A stretch of DNA of 64,000 nt from Prorocentrum cordatum (taxonomy: Eukaryota; Sar; Dinophyceae; Prorocentrales; Prorocentraceae). Positions 31,679 through 41,158 of the stretch are shown one piece after another (position 1 is the first letter of the stretch; each line of letters begins with the position of its first letter). The notes below the pieces were generated by a model, which did no database searches, was not told the origin of the DNA, and saw only the letters and a list, made by a program, of their open reading frames with translations. A program made the translations under genes and the position numbers. The stretch covers positions 1-64,000 of the forward strand of contig CAUYUJ010015018.1 of the NCBI GenBank assembly GCA_963575745.1, in the 5' to 3' direction.

Positions 31679-31835
31679 GCCTCCTCCTCCTCCTAGCTCC
31701 TCCTCCTAGCTCCTCCTCTTAGATCCTCCTCCTAGCTCCCCTAGCTCCTCCTCCTCCTCCTCCTCCTCCTCCTCCTTCACTCCCTCCTCCTTCACTCCCT
31801 CCTTCCCTCCCTCCCTCCCTTCCGCCCTCCGCCCC
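31679..31835. repeat. CTCCTCCTAGCTC and CTC repeats
   Basis: Several CTCCTCCTAGCTC units followed by a CTC array and CCCTCCTTCACT / TCCCTCCC repeats. Confidence 0.85.
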
Positions 31836-32420
31836 TTCGCCGAGGTGGTCTTTGGTGCTGGGCTGAGGGAGCGCCCCTCCGGGACCTCCGAGGGACCCTG
31901 AGATCCTGGCGTCTCAGTTTTTTCGAGCGGGGCGTTTTCGCCTCTTTTCGGGCCCTGGGAAGCTTACGTATCGATCCGGCTCGGAAAATGATGCGGAAAG
32001 ATGGGGTCCAGGGCTCCGGGCGTGATTTCTCACGATGTTGCATGTGTTTTGCTACGTCGGATCTCAGAGGAGTCTTGAGTGTCTGCTCTTTGGGAGGCAC
32101 GCCCCCGCCCGAAAAAAACAGCAGCGCCATTGAGGCCACCACTGGCAAAGGTCACCCCCGCGTGTGAGGCCGAGCCCGGCACCCCGGGGAGCACACGCGC
32201 GGGAGCCAACTTCCCCCCTCCCCCCCACGACGCCCCGAGCCCCAGGGGGAGCGCGACCTGCGGCAGTTCTCGTGGGCCCGGCAGTTCAACGCCCAGCTCT
32301 TCGCGGAGCTCAAGGCAGGAGTTGTGTTTTGGAGGAGGGCGCAGGCATGGGGGCCAGTGGCACGCGTGGGCCAGGAGACGAGCAGCGGCAGGAAAGAGCA
32401 GCAGTTGGAGAAGGTGAGAG
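31836..32420. other. No confident gene
   Basis: Contains a further weak relative of the 31383 repeat (CTCAGTTTTTTCGAGCGGGG near 31911) and a GC-rich stretch. An open frame on the plus strand (…RDLRQFSWARQFNAQLFAELK… region near 32250-32320) is too short to judge. Confidence 0.35.
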
Positions 32421-32423
32421 GTT

Positions 32424-32478
32424 ATGATGATGGTGGTGATGGTGATGGTGGTGATGATGATGATGATGATGCTGATGC

Positions 32479-32525
<47 letters not shown>

Positions 32526-33248
32526 GTGATGATGATAATGATGATGGTGACGGTCGTGGTAATAATGGTAGTGATTGTGATGGTGTATGTGATGGTGGTG
32601 GTGATGGTGGTGGTGAGTATGCTGCTAATGATGCTAAAGGTGGTGATAGTGATGATGATGATGGTGGTGGTGGTGGTGATGATGGTGGCGGTGATGGTGA
32701 TGTTGATGTTGATGCTGATGCTGACGGAGATGGCGATGGCGATTGCGAGTGTGATGATGGTGGCGATGGTGGTGGTGGTGGTGATGATGATGGTGATGGT
32801 GATGGTAATGATGATATTGGTAGTGATGTTGTTGATGATGGTGAGGCGGATGATGATGTTGTTGCTGATGGCGGTTATGATGGTGATGATCAAGACGGCG
32901 ATGCCGATGAGGATAACGATGATGGTGATGGCTATGATGATGCTGCTGATGATGGTGGTGACGATGGTGGTGGTGACGATGGTGGTGATGGTGACGGTGC
33001 TGATGGTGATGGTGGTGGTTCTGTTGATGGTAGTTTTGATGGCAATATACTGGTGATGGTGATGGTGTTGGATGTGGTGGTGATGACTATGGTGGTGGTG
33101 CTGATGCTGATGATGATGCTGATGATGATGATGACTATGATGATGATGCCGATGACGATGGCTATGACGATGGTAATGCTGGTGCCGGTGCTGGTAATGA
33201 TGCTGATCATGATTATTATGATGCTGATGATGATGATGATGGTGGTGG

Positions 33249-33280
<32 letters not shown>

Positions 33281-33310
33281 CGGATGCGGATGGGGATGGT
33301 GATGGTGGTA
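32424..33310. repeat. GAT/GGT trinucleotide array, about 890 bp
   Basis: GATGGT, GATGAT and GATGCT triplets throughout. Read as Asp/Gly, Met/Val or Ile/Thr-rich on different frames and strands; regarded as repeat, not gene. Confidence 0.95.
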
Positions 33311-33599
33311 ATGGCGGCAATCAGGAGGGAAGTCAGGAAGGCACCGATCAGAAGCAACCACGACGGTTTGCGTTCCGCTGTGCGTTCCGACCTTTCGTTG
33401 CCCCTACCTTGCCCATCCCTTCTCGGATACGCATCCCAACCTCAACAACTTAGACAATATGGGTACTGCACTCCTCTCACATCTGACCCCATGCGAAACA
33501 TGTCCCGCCCCATCCGCGTGCGGCTTGCTCAACACAGGATTGGGCCGAGTTGGTTTCCCATGTCTTTCGTCATTGCACTATGGTTGGTGTCGGCGTTTC

Positions 33600-33975
33600 A
33601 ACAATGGTGTTCCCGCTGCAGCGTGGGTCTCATGTTTGAATCAGAGTTGTGGTGCCGTCGTTCAGATTGGCCCACTCGCCCCAGCGCGGGCAACTGTTCT
33701 GCATTCGAGTCATGCTTCATCATTGCCGCTCCCTTCGCTTCCCCTGCTTCGCCTTTCCCTGGTCCTCCTTCTCCTCTCACCTCTTCCACCCAGTTCATGC
33801 TGCTGCTATTCGTCCTCGTCTTCCCCATCCTCCAGCTCACCCCCCACCTCGTCCTCTTCCTCCTCCTCCTCCTCCTCCTCCTCCTCCTCCTCCTCCCATG
33901 TACGCAGCTTCCCTTTTCCGATTGCGCATCACACGACGGGGTCTTGCTTGTAGAGTTATAGGTCGGCGATGACAC
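33600..33975 (+). repeat. Dispersed repeat family with internal CTC array, copy 1
   Basis: Landmarks in order: CCCGCTGCAGCGTGGGTCTC, CCAGCGCGGGCAAC, CTTCCACC, a CTC array (33854-33897), CTTTTCCGATTGCGCATCAC ACGA, and TAGGTCGGCGATGA. The same series occurs on the minus strand at 60540-60150. Confidence 0.75.
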
Positions 33976-34336
33976 GCGCCCGCAGACAGCGACACCCCAG
34001 CGCGATAGGGAAGGGACGGGAAGGAGGGACGGATGTCAGACGTGGCGCGAGCGCACCATGCTCGCCTCTGCCCATGGCTCCCCCCCATTCCCTGTGCGTC
34101 TCTGGCACCGCTCTCCCCTCCCGCCCCTCTGCCCCCACCTTCCCCCCCGCCCCCCCCCCCGCCCCGCGCCCCCCTGCCCGCACCCCTGGCACTGCATTCC
34201 CCTCCCGCCGACCCCCTTTTCCTGTCACTCCCCCTCCGTCGCATCCACATCCGCCCCCCATCCCTCCAGGCTCCGCCTCGAAATCGCCCCCCCCGCCATC
34301 CCGACACCCCGAAATCATTCCGGAGTAAGCTAGACC
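33976..34336. other. C-rich sequence, no gene
   Basis: Strongly C-rich plus strand; open frames encode Pro/Ser-rich peptides only. Confidence 0.4.
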
Positions 34337-34392
34337 AGGGAGGAGGAGGAGGAGGAGGAGGCGGAGGAGGAGGAGGAGGAGGAGGAGGAGGA
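34337..34392. repeat. (GGA)n microsatellite
   Basis: GGA array with one GCGGA interruption. Confidence 0.9.
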
Positions 34393-34429
34393 TCGCCGTG
34401 ATTGGTTTTCTTTCCGTCGGCGTTTTGTT

Positions 34430-34912
34430 GTTTTTTCTCTCTCTTTTTCTCTCTCTCTCTCTCTGTCTCTCTCGTTGTCTCCTTCTCTCTCTCTCTCTCT
34501 CTATCGCTCCCTCTCTTTTCTCTCCCTGTCTCTCTCTCTCTCTCTCCCTCTGTCTCCCCTTCCCTTCATGTGCAGTATCTCTTCGTTCTTAAACAGGCGT
34601 ATCATGTCTACAAACATTAAGTATGTTTGGTAGGTATGTCTGCCTGTCGGTCGGTCTGTCTGTCTGCCTGTCTGTCTGCCTGTCTGTCTGCCTGTCTGTC
34701 TGCCTGTCTGTCTTTCTGTCCCTTTTTATGTATAAGTACATTTATATAGATGGTGTTCTCTCGTACTCTCTCTCTCTCTCTCTTTCTCTTTCCTTATCTC
34801 TCTCTCTCTCTCTCTCTGTATCCCGCTCTCCCTCTCTCTCTATCCCTCTCTCTCTATGTATCTCTCTATACATATAGACACATATATATATATATGTGTG
34901 TGTCTCTGTCAC
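34430..34912. repeat. CT dinucleotide, CTGT/CTGC tetranucleotide and AT/GT arrays
   Basis: (CT)n at 34436-34560, CTGTCTGC units at 34638-34720, (CT)n at 34766-34865 and (AT)n/(GT)n at 34880-34910. Confidence 0.9.
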
Positions 34913-35139
34913 CGCCTGCTCCGCCTCGTCGCCTCGCTTCCCGTGCCCCCCCGCCGCGGGTGGAGGGACGAGCCTTCGGGGCCCGCAGGCGAAACTCGGG
35001 GTGGACTTGGAGAACATCGTCTACTACAAGGCCCCCCCCCCCTCGCCTTCCGCACAGCTTGCGCGGACCTCCGAAAGCTCAGCAGAGCTCGCGCTGGGCG
35101 ATGGGCGCGCCCCACCTCCGACACGCTGCCTTCCACCTC

Positions 35140-35490
35140 TTCTTCCTCCTGCTCCTCCTCCTCCTCCTCATCCCTCCTCGCTCTTTCTCCTCCTCCTCCT
35201 CCTCCTCCTCCTCCTCCTCTCCTCCCTCTCGCTCTTCTCTCCCGCTTTTCTCCTTCCTCGCTCTTTCTCTCCTCCCCTCCTCCTCCCTCCCCTTTCCTCT
35301 CTCCTCCTCCCCTTACTCCTCTCTCCTCCTCCTCTCCTCCTCCTCCCCCTCTCCCCTCCTCATCCTCTCTCCTCCTCCTCCTCTCCTCTCCCCCTCTCCT
35401 CCATCCTCCCTCCTCCTCCCTCCTCCCTCCTCCCTCCTCCCTCCTCCCTCCTTCCTCCTTCCTCCTTCCTCCTCCCTCCTCCTCGACGTC
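35140..35490. repeat. CTC/TTC polypyrimidine tract
   Basis: 350 bp of near-pure pyrimidine, including a CCTCCCTC-type block at 35405-35480. Confidence 0.9.
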
Positions 35491-36120
35491 GGGGTCGGCG
35501 GGGCGGCGGCGGCACCTGCGCGTGCACCGCGGAGGACGCGCACCGGGCGGGGGCGACGAATGGGGGGGGCAGCAAGGGTTGCAGGGAGGGGCCCTTGAGG
35601 ATTAAGCCGGGCATGGTCCTCTACAGGAGGAATATTCCAGAATAGTGTTAGAAAAGCTTGGTGTCGATGTGTCGTGTTCTTTTAGCTACGTTTGCTGTTT
35701 ATCCGATCTTCGTTCGTCCAAAATCCGCCTGTAGGAGGACATGTCCCACCTAACTCCAAGACCCCCAGAAAGGGAACCTTTGGAGCCCAAGAGGGGGCCT
35801 TGGGGCCCCGAAGAGAGCACCTTTCTCTCCCCCCCCCCATTTTTGAGGCGTTCCAGAAAGGGCCTTGCCTTCGAGGATCGAAGGAGTTGTCATCTCTTCC
35901 TCGGCGGAAGGCGGCGGAAGCAAAACCAGCCCGCCTCCGCTGGCGGAAGCCGGCGGACGCTCGGGGGAAGGCGGCGGAGGTAAAAGATGTGCCCCCAAGA
36001 GATGACAGGGTGTTTGGGTTCCAAGAGGGGCCTTTGGGGCCCAAGAGGAGCCCGTGAGGCCCCGGAAGGAGCACCTTTCTTCCACCCCCCCCCACCCCTT
36101 TTCTTGGCCCGAGGGCTGCA
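35491..36120. other. No gene; degenerate GGCGGAAG and CCAAGAGGGGCC repeats
   Basis: GGCGGAAGGCGGCGGAAG-type repeats at 35905-35980 and CCAAGAGG(A/G)GCC blocks at 35760-36070 (reverse orientation of the CTTGGGG family). Confidence 0.5.
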
Positions 36121-36123
36121 GCA

Positions 36124-36223
36124 NNNNNNNNNNNNNNNNNNNNNNNNNNNNNNNNNNNNNNNNNNNNNNNNNNNNNNNNNNNNNNNNNNNNNNNNNNNNN
36201 NNNNNNNNNNNNNNNNNNNNNNN
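36124..36223. other. Assembly gap (100 N)
   Basis: Exactly 100 undetermined bases, usually a placeholder for a gap of unknown length. It borders the CTA microsatellite. Confidence 1.
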
Positions 36224-36327
36224 CTACTACTACTACTACTACTACTACTACGACAAAAATACTACTATTACTACCACCACCACTACTACTACTAATACTA
36301 CTACTACTACTACTACCACTACTACTA

Positions 36328-36387
<60 letters not shown>

Positions 36388-36441
36388 ACTACTACGACTA
36401 CGACTACTACTACTACGACTACTACTACTACGACTACTACG

Positions 36442-36494
<53 letters not shown>

Positions 36495-36785
36495 CTATAC
36501 TACTACTACTACTACTACTACGACTACTACTACTGACTACTACACTATACTACTTACACTACTACTACTACTACTCCTACTCCTACTCCTACTCCTACTC
36601 CTACTCCTACTCCTACTCCTACTCCTACTCCTACTCCTACTCCTACTCCTACTACTCCTACTCCTACTCCTACTCCTACTCCTACTCCTACTCCTACTCC
36701 TACCCCTACTACTCCTACTACTCCTACTCCTACTCCTACTCCTACTCCTACTCCTACTCCTACTCCTACTCCTACTCCTGCTCCT
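36224..36785. repeat. CTA and TACTCC repeats
   Basis: (CTA)n with CGA and CCA variants to about 36560, then a 6-bp repeat TACTCC to 36785. The minus strand reads Arg-Ser repeats across the hexamer, which only mimics an SR domain. Confidence 0.95.
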
Positions 36786-36899
36786 ACTCACTTCTCCGCC
36801 TGCCCCCCGTTCCGTTCTTCGCATCCCCGCCCCCCCCGTCCCCCGCTCCCCCCTCGACCCCCTTTCCTGCCCTCCCCTTGCCTGGGTGCCACTGCCCCC

Positions 36900-37683
36900 C
36901 ACCCACCCTCTCCCGCGCGGAGAGCGAGGCCGGCCTGCCTCTGCTACATTGGTCGAACGTGGACGTCGGGGAGCTGCGCGACCTGGCGAGGCGGCCCTCC
37001 CGCCTCGGAGGGGCCCTCCCCACCTGCCAGCCTGCTCCTTCCGCTCTCCTCCTCCTTTTTCTTCCCTGCTCCTTCCTCCCTGCTCTCCTGCTGGTCCTCC
37101 TCCTCCTGCTCCTGCTCCTGCCCTTGGTGCTGCTCCTGCTGCTGCTGGTGCTGGTGCTGCTGCGCACGAACATCGAAACCAAAGGGTTGCAGCGACCACG
37201 GCGCGCACACGCATTCACATGCACGGACGCGGGGCAGGAGAGGGGGGGGGCAGCTTGCTCCGCAGCCTCGAAGTACTCGTCGACGGGAACGAAAGTCTGC
37301 AGGGCTTGCGAGGCTTGGCGTCCCGATCGACCTCGGGCGTTGACGACGGCTTCGCCAGGCTGCAATGGGCGCCCGCAAGCGCGTGGGCAAGGGTCGGGGA
37401 AGGCGGTGAACATCCAAGCTGGGGGAAGCCTCCGAACCACTTCAAAAGCGTGGTGAATATTAGCTGTGAGCAGGTCCTGACGGGTAAGAGAGCCGTGGCG
37501 CGAAGACGAGAACGCACTGGCCCTGCCCTGAGCACTCTGAAAGCGACTGCATGAATGGGCGAGTTGGGAGCAGGATGGCAGCGCACGAACCACCCCCCGT
37601 TCATTGGCCCACATGCTGACCCCCAGGGAGGTAATTCCTTTGAAAAGCCAGCTGTGATCACACATACACACTGTTCCACGCAT
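36900..37683 (-). CDS. Hypothetical ORF, doubtful
   Basis: Minus-strand frame from ATG at 37683. The first 170 residues are of balanced composition (…LLTANIHHAFEVVRRLPPAW…LQTFVPVDEYFEAAEQAAPP…), after which it becomes Arg/Ser-rich and runs into the TACTCC repeat. Plus-strand frames compete in the same interval. No family recognised. Confidence 0.2.
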
Positions 37684-37840
37684 TAGGAGCAAACCATGGC
37701 CAACCCCACGGGCGAGCAGCGTCTGTCAGGATCAGAGCGCAAGCTTTCGCCCCAGGTCGCTAAGAGCTCCTTGTCTGCGTGGCCACGACGGCCATCACAC
37801 GTCCCGCCCGAATGGCTTGCAGGATTGTCCCTCCTCCTCC

Positions 37841-37862
37841 TCCGTTGCCATTTTGGCTCAAG
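37841..37862 (+). other. Relict spliced-leader sequence (21/22 match)
   Basis: Reads TCCGTTGCCATTTTGGCTCA followed by AG; the only difference from the dinoflagellate SL is T for A in the GTAG step. It abuts a CTCCTCCTCC tract on its 5' side. Confidence 0.9.
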
Positions 37863-37877
37863 CCATGTTCGCTCAAG
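37863..37877 (+). other. Second, truncated spliced-leader relict
   Basis: CCATGTTCGCTCAAG matches 13 of 15 bases of the SL 3' part CCATTTTGGCTCAAG and follows directly after the first relict. Tandem SL relicts lacking the first 7 nt are the known signature of mRNAs that were trans-spliced, retroposed and trans-spliced again. Confidence 0.75.
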
Positions 37878-38122
37878 ATGCGCGTGTGCCCGTGGCAGGG
37901 CACGGATACTGCTATTCCACGGCGGGCAAGGTTGCCTTGACTGCGGGGTGGGCACCTTCACTACTTCGCCTGCGCTGCAAGTTTGGGCTCCCGCTTCCAA
38001 AGGTTGCCATCCATTCCTGCGCGACCACGAGAGTGACGCCTTTCAATATGTATCCCAGCAAGCATAAATATCGATACGATGCCTGTTCCCGACTGTGTCA
38101 ACAAGCGTGTTCGGAACATTGA
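37865..38122 (+). CDS. Retrocopy ORF, 85 aa, unknown product
   Basis: ATG at 37865, TGA at 38120. The start codon lies inside the second SL relict, created by a T-to-G change in CCATT. The product (MFAQDARVPVAGHGYCYSTA… …CSRLCQQACSEH) has seven Cys and no recognised domain; it may simply be the open remainder of a decayed retrocopy. No intron is needed to read it, in line with an origin from mRNA. Confidence 0.35.
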   Translation: MFAQDARVPVAGHGYCYSTAGKVALTAGWAPSLLRLRCKFGLPLPKVAIHSCATTRVTPFNMYPSKHKYRYDACSRLCQQACSEH

Positions 38123-38270
38123 CAGGCCGAATGGTCGCCGTGCTCGGGCTTCTCCTGGTGCTGGTGCTGGTTTGGACGGTACCGTTCCTGCCGCTCCTGA
38201 GACACGCCGGATGGATGGTAATGGTTTTGATTACGGGCCGATGTCAGAACTACATGCGCATGCAGTGTGT

Positions 38271-38885
38271 GTAAGTGTGTAAGTGTGTAAGTGTGTAAGT
38301 GTGTAAGTGTGTAAGTGTGTAAGTGTGTAATGTGTGAGCGTGTGTGTGAGCGTGTGTGAGTGTGTACGTGTGTAGGTGTGTAAGTGTGTAAGTGTGTAGG
38401 TGCATAAGTGTGTAAGTGTGTAAGTGTGTAAGTGTGTAAATGTGTAAGTGTGTAAGTGCGTAAGTGTGTAAGTGCGTAAGTGCGTAAGTGCGTAAGTGTG
38501 TAAGTGTGTAAGTGTGTAAGGGTGTAAATGTGTAAGTGCGTAAGTGTGCAAGTGTGTAAGTGTGTAAGTCTGTAAGTCTGTAAGTCTGTAAGTGGGTGAA
38601 GTATGTAAGTGTGTAAATGTGTAAGTGTGTAAGTGTGTGAGTGTGTGGGTGTGTGAGTGTGTAAGTGTGGAAGTGCGTAAGTGTGTAAGTGTGTAAGTGG
38701 GTAAGTGGGTAAGTGTGTAAGCGAGTAAGCGTGTAAGTGTGTAAGTGCGTAAGTGTGTAAGTGTGTAAGTGTGTAAGTGTGTAAGTGTGTAAGTGCGTAA
38801 GTGTGTATGTGTGTAAGTGTGTAAGTGTGTCAGTGTGTAAGTGTGTAAGTATGTAAGCGTGTCAGCGTGTAAGCGTGTGTGGGTG
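38271..38885. repeat. 8-bp satellite, unit TAAGTGTG
   Basis: About 75 tandem copies of TAAGTGTG with TAAGTGCG, TAAATGTG and GAGTGTGT variants. Not the TTTAGGG telomere type. Confidence 0.95.
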
Positions 38886-38992
38886 TAACTGTGTGTGTGT
38901 GCGTGTGTGTGTGTGTGCGTGTGTGCGTGCGGGCGGGCGGGCGGGCGGGCGGGCGTGCGGGCGTGTGTGTGTGTGTGTGTGAGAGAGAGAGA
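38886..38992. repeat. GT, GGGC and GA short arrays
   Basis: (GT)n, then seven GGGC units (38929-38955), (GT)n and (GA)n. Confidence 0.95.
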
Positions 38993-39167
38993 AGATATCT
39001 CTCGCCCACATCCAAAAGACGTTCGGCGAGGTGGTGGGAACCACGGGTGCTGCCACAGTCAAGGCCGAGTCGACCTGCCGCCACCAACGTCAACGCGTGC
39101 CTCGCCAAGAGCCCGCAGGACCTGCAGGCCTGCCCCGCGAAGCTGGACAAGCATATCACCGCCGAAG

Positions 39168-39926
39168 ATGGATGAACTTCGACATGAGCTGGTCGTTCGC
39201 ATTGATGATGTCGATGCTCAACTCCGTGAACATACCTCTCGCCTGTCGGACCACGACGCGCTCCTGGCGCAGATGGCGGCACAGATGAAAGCTCTGGAGG
39301 AGGCGTTGGCCATGGCGAATAAGCAGACCCCGAACTCGATCCAGATCTCGACAGCGTCCCAGTTCGATCGAAAGACTCATTCGTACCAGGGCCAACTCTT
39401 CGCTCGTGCTGATGCCAAGTCTACGCTCAAGGAGTGGATGGCGGAGATCGCGGTGGCCGTCGACCAGTACGAGCTGACCTCCACGGACCCGGTGTCGAAG
39501 CAGTTCGTTCTCAAGGTCCTGGGTGCACCATGCTTGGCTGCTCGTCGCGCTGGCAAGGCCTTATGGAGCGTTCGCATGTTTCGAGGAGAATGGCGTCAAT
39601 TCGAAGTATCTGCTCATGCTGGAAGTGGCGATGTGCGACTTCGAATTTCACGCGACAGGAACCCTCGCAATATCAAGATGAATAGCATCGACTAAGAGTG
39701 CCGTGCATAAGCACTTGCCAGATGTCAAAGTGTTCTTCGACCGCGATCGGGGCTGGGTCTCGCTCGGGCGGGATGTGTTGTGCAAGATCGGCCCGAAGCC
39801 TGGCCGCGACTAGACTGATGCGCTGTGCAATCTTGCCACTGTTTGGAAGCTCGGCCTGGACAAGGCAGGCCTCGCGGCTGCTACCCGTGGCGCCCTCGAG
39901 CCCGATGCGGTGAGGTTGTTTTAGGA
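39168..39926 (+). pseudogene. LINE ORF1-type fragment
   Basis: ATG at 39168 opens a 175-codon frame to TAA at 39693: an N-terminal coiled coil (residues about 1-52, …LREHTSRLSDHDALLAQMAAQM…), then …KQFVLKVLGAPCLAARRAGK… and …VRLRISRDRNPRNIK…. After a frame change it continues …HLPDVKVFFDRDRGWVSLGR… (with a TAG) …NLATVWKLGLDKAGLAAATR…. This succession is the pre-endonuclease ORF that I associate with dinoflagellate LINEs. No endonuclease or RT follows; at about 39930 it changes to CTTGGGG repeat, so the element is truncated. Confidence 0.65.
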
Positions 39927-39929
39927 GCT

Positions 39930-40170
39930 TCCAAGGGGGCATTCTTAGAGCCTCTTTGGGGGGGGGAGCCTTCTGATGGTTCTTGTGGGGCGCCTCCTGA
40001 GGCCTCATTGGGGCCGCGTGGGGACCTCGTGGGGGGCTTTGGGAGGCTTCTTGGGGGCCGCGTGGGGTCCTCGTCAGGGGCCTCGTGGGGGGGCTCGTGG
40101 GGGCCTCGTGGGGGTTTCATGCGAGGCCTCTTGGGCGCCTCCTGGGGGCTTCTTTAAAAAAAGGGACTGC
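39930..40170 (+). repeat. Degenerate GGCCTCTTGGGGGC repeat
   Basis: Runs of GCCTCxTGGGGGC of about 12-15 bp. Same family at 41550-42150 and 50880-51300, and inverted near 3300-3600 and 35760-36070. Confidence 0.7.
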
Positions 40171-40207
40171 GGCCTGCAAAGAGAGGCCGTCACTTCACTC
40201 TTTGTTT

Positions 40208-40211
40208 TTTT

Positions 40212-40256
<45 letters not shown>

Positions 40257-40291
40257 TCTCTCTGCCTGTCTCTCTCTCTCTCTCTCTCTCT
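40208..40291. repeat. (CT)n microsatellite
   Basis: CT array with TTTCTC and TGCCTGTC interruptions. Confidence 0.95.
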
Positions 40292-40424
40292 GGGCGGTCG
40301 TGGGCCCCCCCTTCTTTGGGCGCTTTTGGGGGGCCGTCTCCTGGAGGTCTGCGCGGCCGTCTCGTGGGCCACCTGGGCCGCCTTGGCGCTTTTCATGACC
40401 AGTCGTCATGTGGTGTCGGGCCCT

Positions 40425-40530
40425 CCTTTCCACCACCCACCAAACCACCCCAACCCAACCCGAAGCCCTCAATTAGCCTTCCATTTCCAGTGGGGGGGGG
40501 GTCGGGGAACGTTGAAAAAAGAGCGAGCGG
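40425..40530 (+). repeat. Dispersed copy of the foldback repeat
   Basis: CCACCAAACCACCCCAACCC... and CAGTGGGGGGGGGGTCGGGG match 22936-23010; the right arm of the foldback is missing here. Confidence 0.65.
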
Positions 40531-40767
40531 CACATACAGTGGCCCCCGGCCCATCCCTTCACCGCGCCAGGGTTGCAGGTCAGAGGCCTTTTTTCGGATG
40601 CATGTTGGGATGGATTGGGAGGCCTCTCGGAAGCCTCCCGGAAGTAGTTTTGGAGTGTCTCGGAGCCTCGTGGGACGTTTTTTGTTTGACCTCTTGGGGC
40701 CCTGTGGGGCTTCTCGGTGGCGGCTGGTCCGACACATGCCTTCGCGATTCATCATCGTCCGCGGACT

Positions 40768-40795
40768 CCTCCTCCTCCTCTTCCTCGTTCCACAG
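40768..40795 (+). other. Candidate trans-splice acceptor for the plastid-protein gene
   Basis: A CTCCTCCTCCTCCTCTTCCTCG pyrimidine tract (broken here as CTCCTCCTCCTC then TTCCTCG) is followed by TTCCACAG with AG at 40794-40795, 60 nt before the ATG at 40856. Dinoflagellate mRNAs receive the SL at such AG sites; other AGs at 40810 and 40827 are possible. Confidence 0.35.
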
Positions 40796-40855
40796 TTCGT
40801 TCGGCTCCAGCTGTTTCTGTTGACCAGCCTTGCCACACCGCTCCTCACCAGCGCA

Positions 40856-41158
40856 ATGCCCCGCCGCTCGTCGTCCCACATCGCCGCCGCCGCGCTTTGC
40901 GTGGCGGCCGTGATGTGCCTGGCCAGCCTTGCAGCGCCCGCGTTCGTGCCAGCGCCGGCCGCCCCCGCCGAGACAGCCGTCACGCCGGCACGCGTGGCTC
41001 AGATGGCGGTGCTCGGCGCGGCGATCACGGCACCCGAGGCGGCACACGCGGCGAACCAGGGGTACGCGGTGCTGCAGCTGGGCTGGGCCGTCTTCATCAT
41101 CGGTCTGGGCCCCGCGGTGCTGTTCTGGATCTACTTCAACAAGCCGGAGCTGCTGTGA
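40856..41158 (+). CDS. Nuclear-encoded, plastid-targeted single-span thylakoid protein (small photosystem subunit)
   Basis: ATG at 40856 to TGA at 41156, 100 residues, no intron. Residues 1-29 form a signal peptide (MPRRSSSHIAAAALCVAAVM…), followed by F30-V-P, the aromatic motif at the signal-peptide cleavage site typical of plastid import across secondary-plastid membranes. Residues 31-55 are Ala/Pro/Thr-rich transit sequence; AAITAPEAAHA|ANQ ends in a lumen-type A-x-A site at 63-65. The mature part of about 35 residues (…YAVLQLGWAVFIIGLGPAVL…FNKPELL) is one membrane span. A gap-free comparison with Psb30/Ycf12 from memory keeps Q-L, I, G-P-A-V and the final Leu, so a PSII Psb30-like subunit is my best guess; PsaI is an alternative. 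An upstream in-frame ATG at 40737 would bury the signal peptide and is not preferred. Best functional-gene candidate in the window. Confidence 0.8.
   Translation: MPRRSSSHIAAAALCVAAVMCLASLAAPAFVPAPAAPAETAVTPARVAQMAVLGAAITAPEAAHAANQGYAVLQLGWAVFIIGLGPAVLFWIYFNKPELL

Noticed and set aside
32324-33961. 545-codon Asp/Gly-rich frame
   Set aside because: Produced by the GAT/GGT array; other frames are equally open.
36540-37214. SR-protein-like Arg-Ser repeat on the minus strand
   Set aside because: The RS run is the reading of the TACTCC hexamer; no RRM or other splicing-factor domain nearby.
40796-40810. SL relict upstream of the plastid-protein gene (CGTTCGGCTCCAG)
   Set aside because: 9 of 13 matches is not distinguishable from chance.
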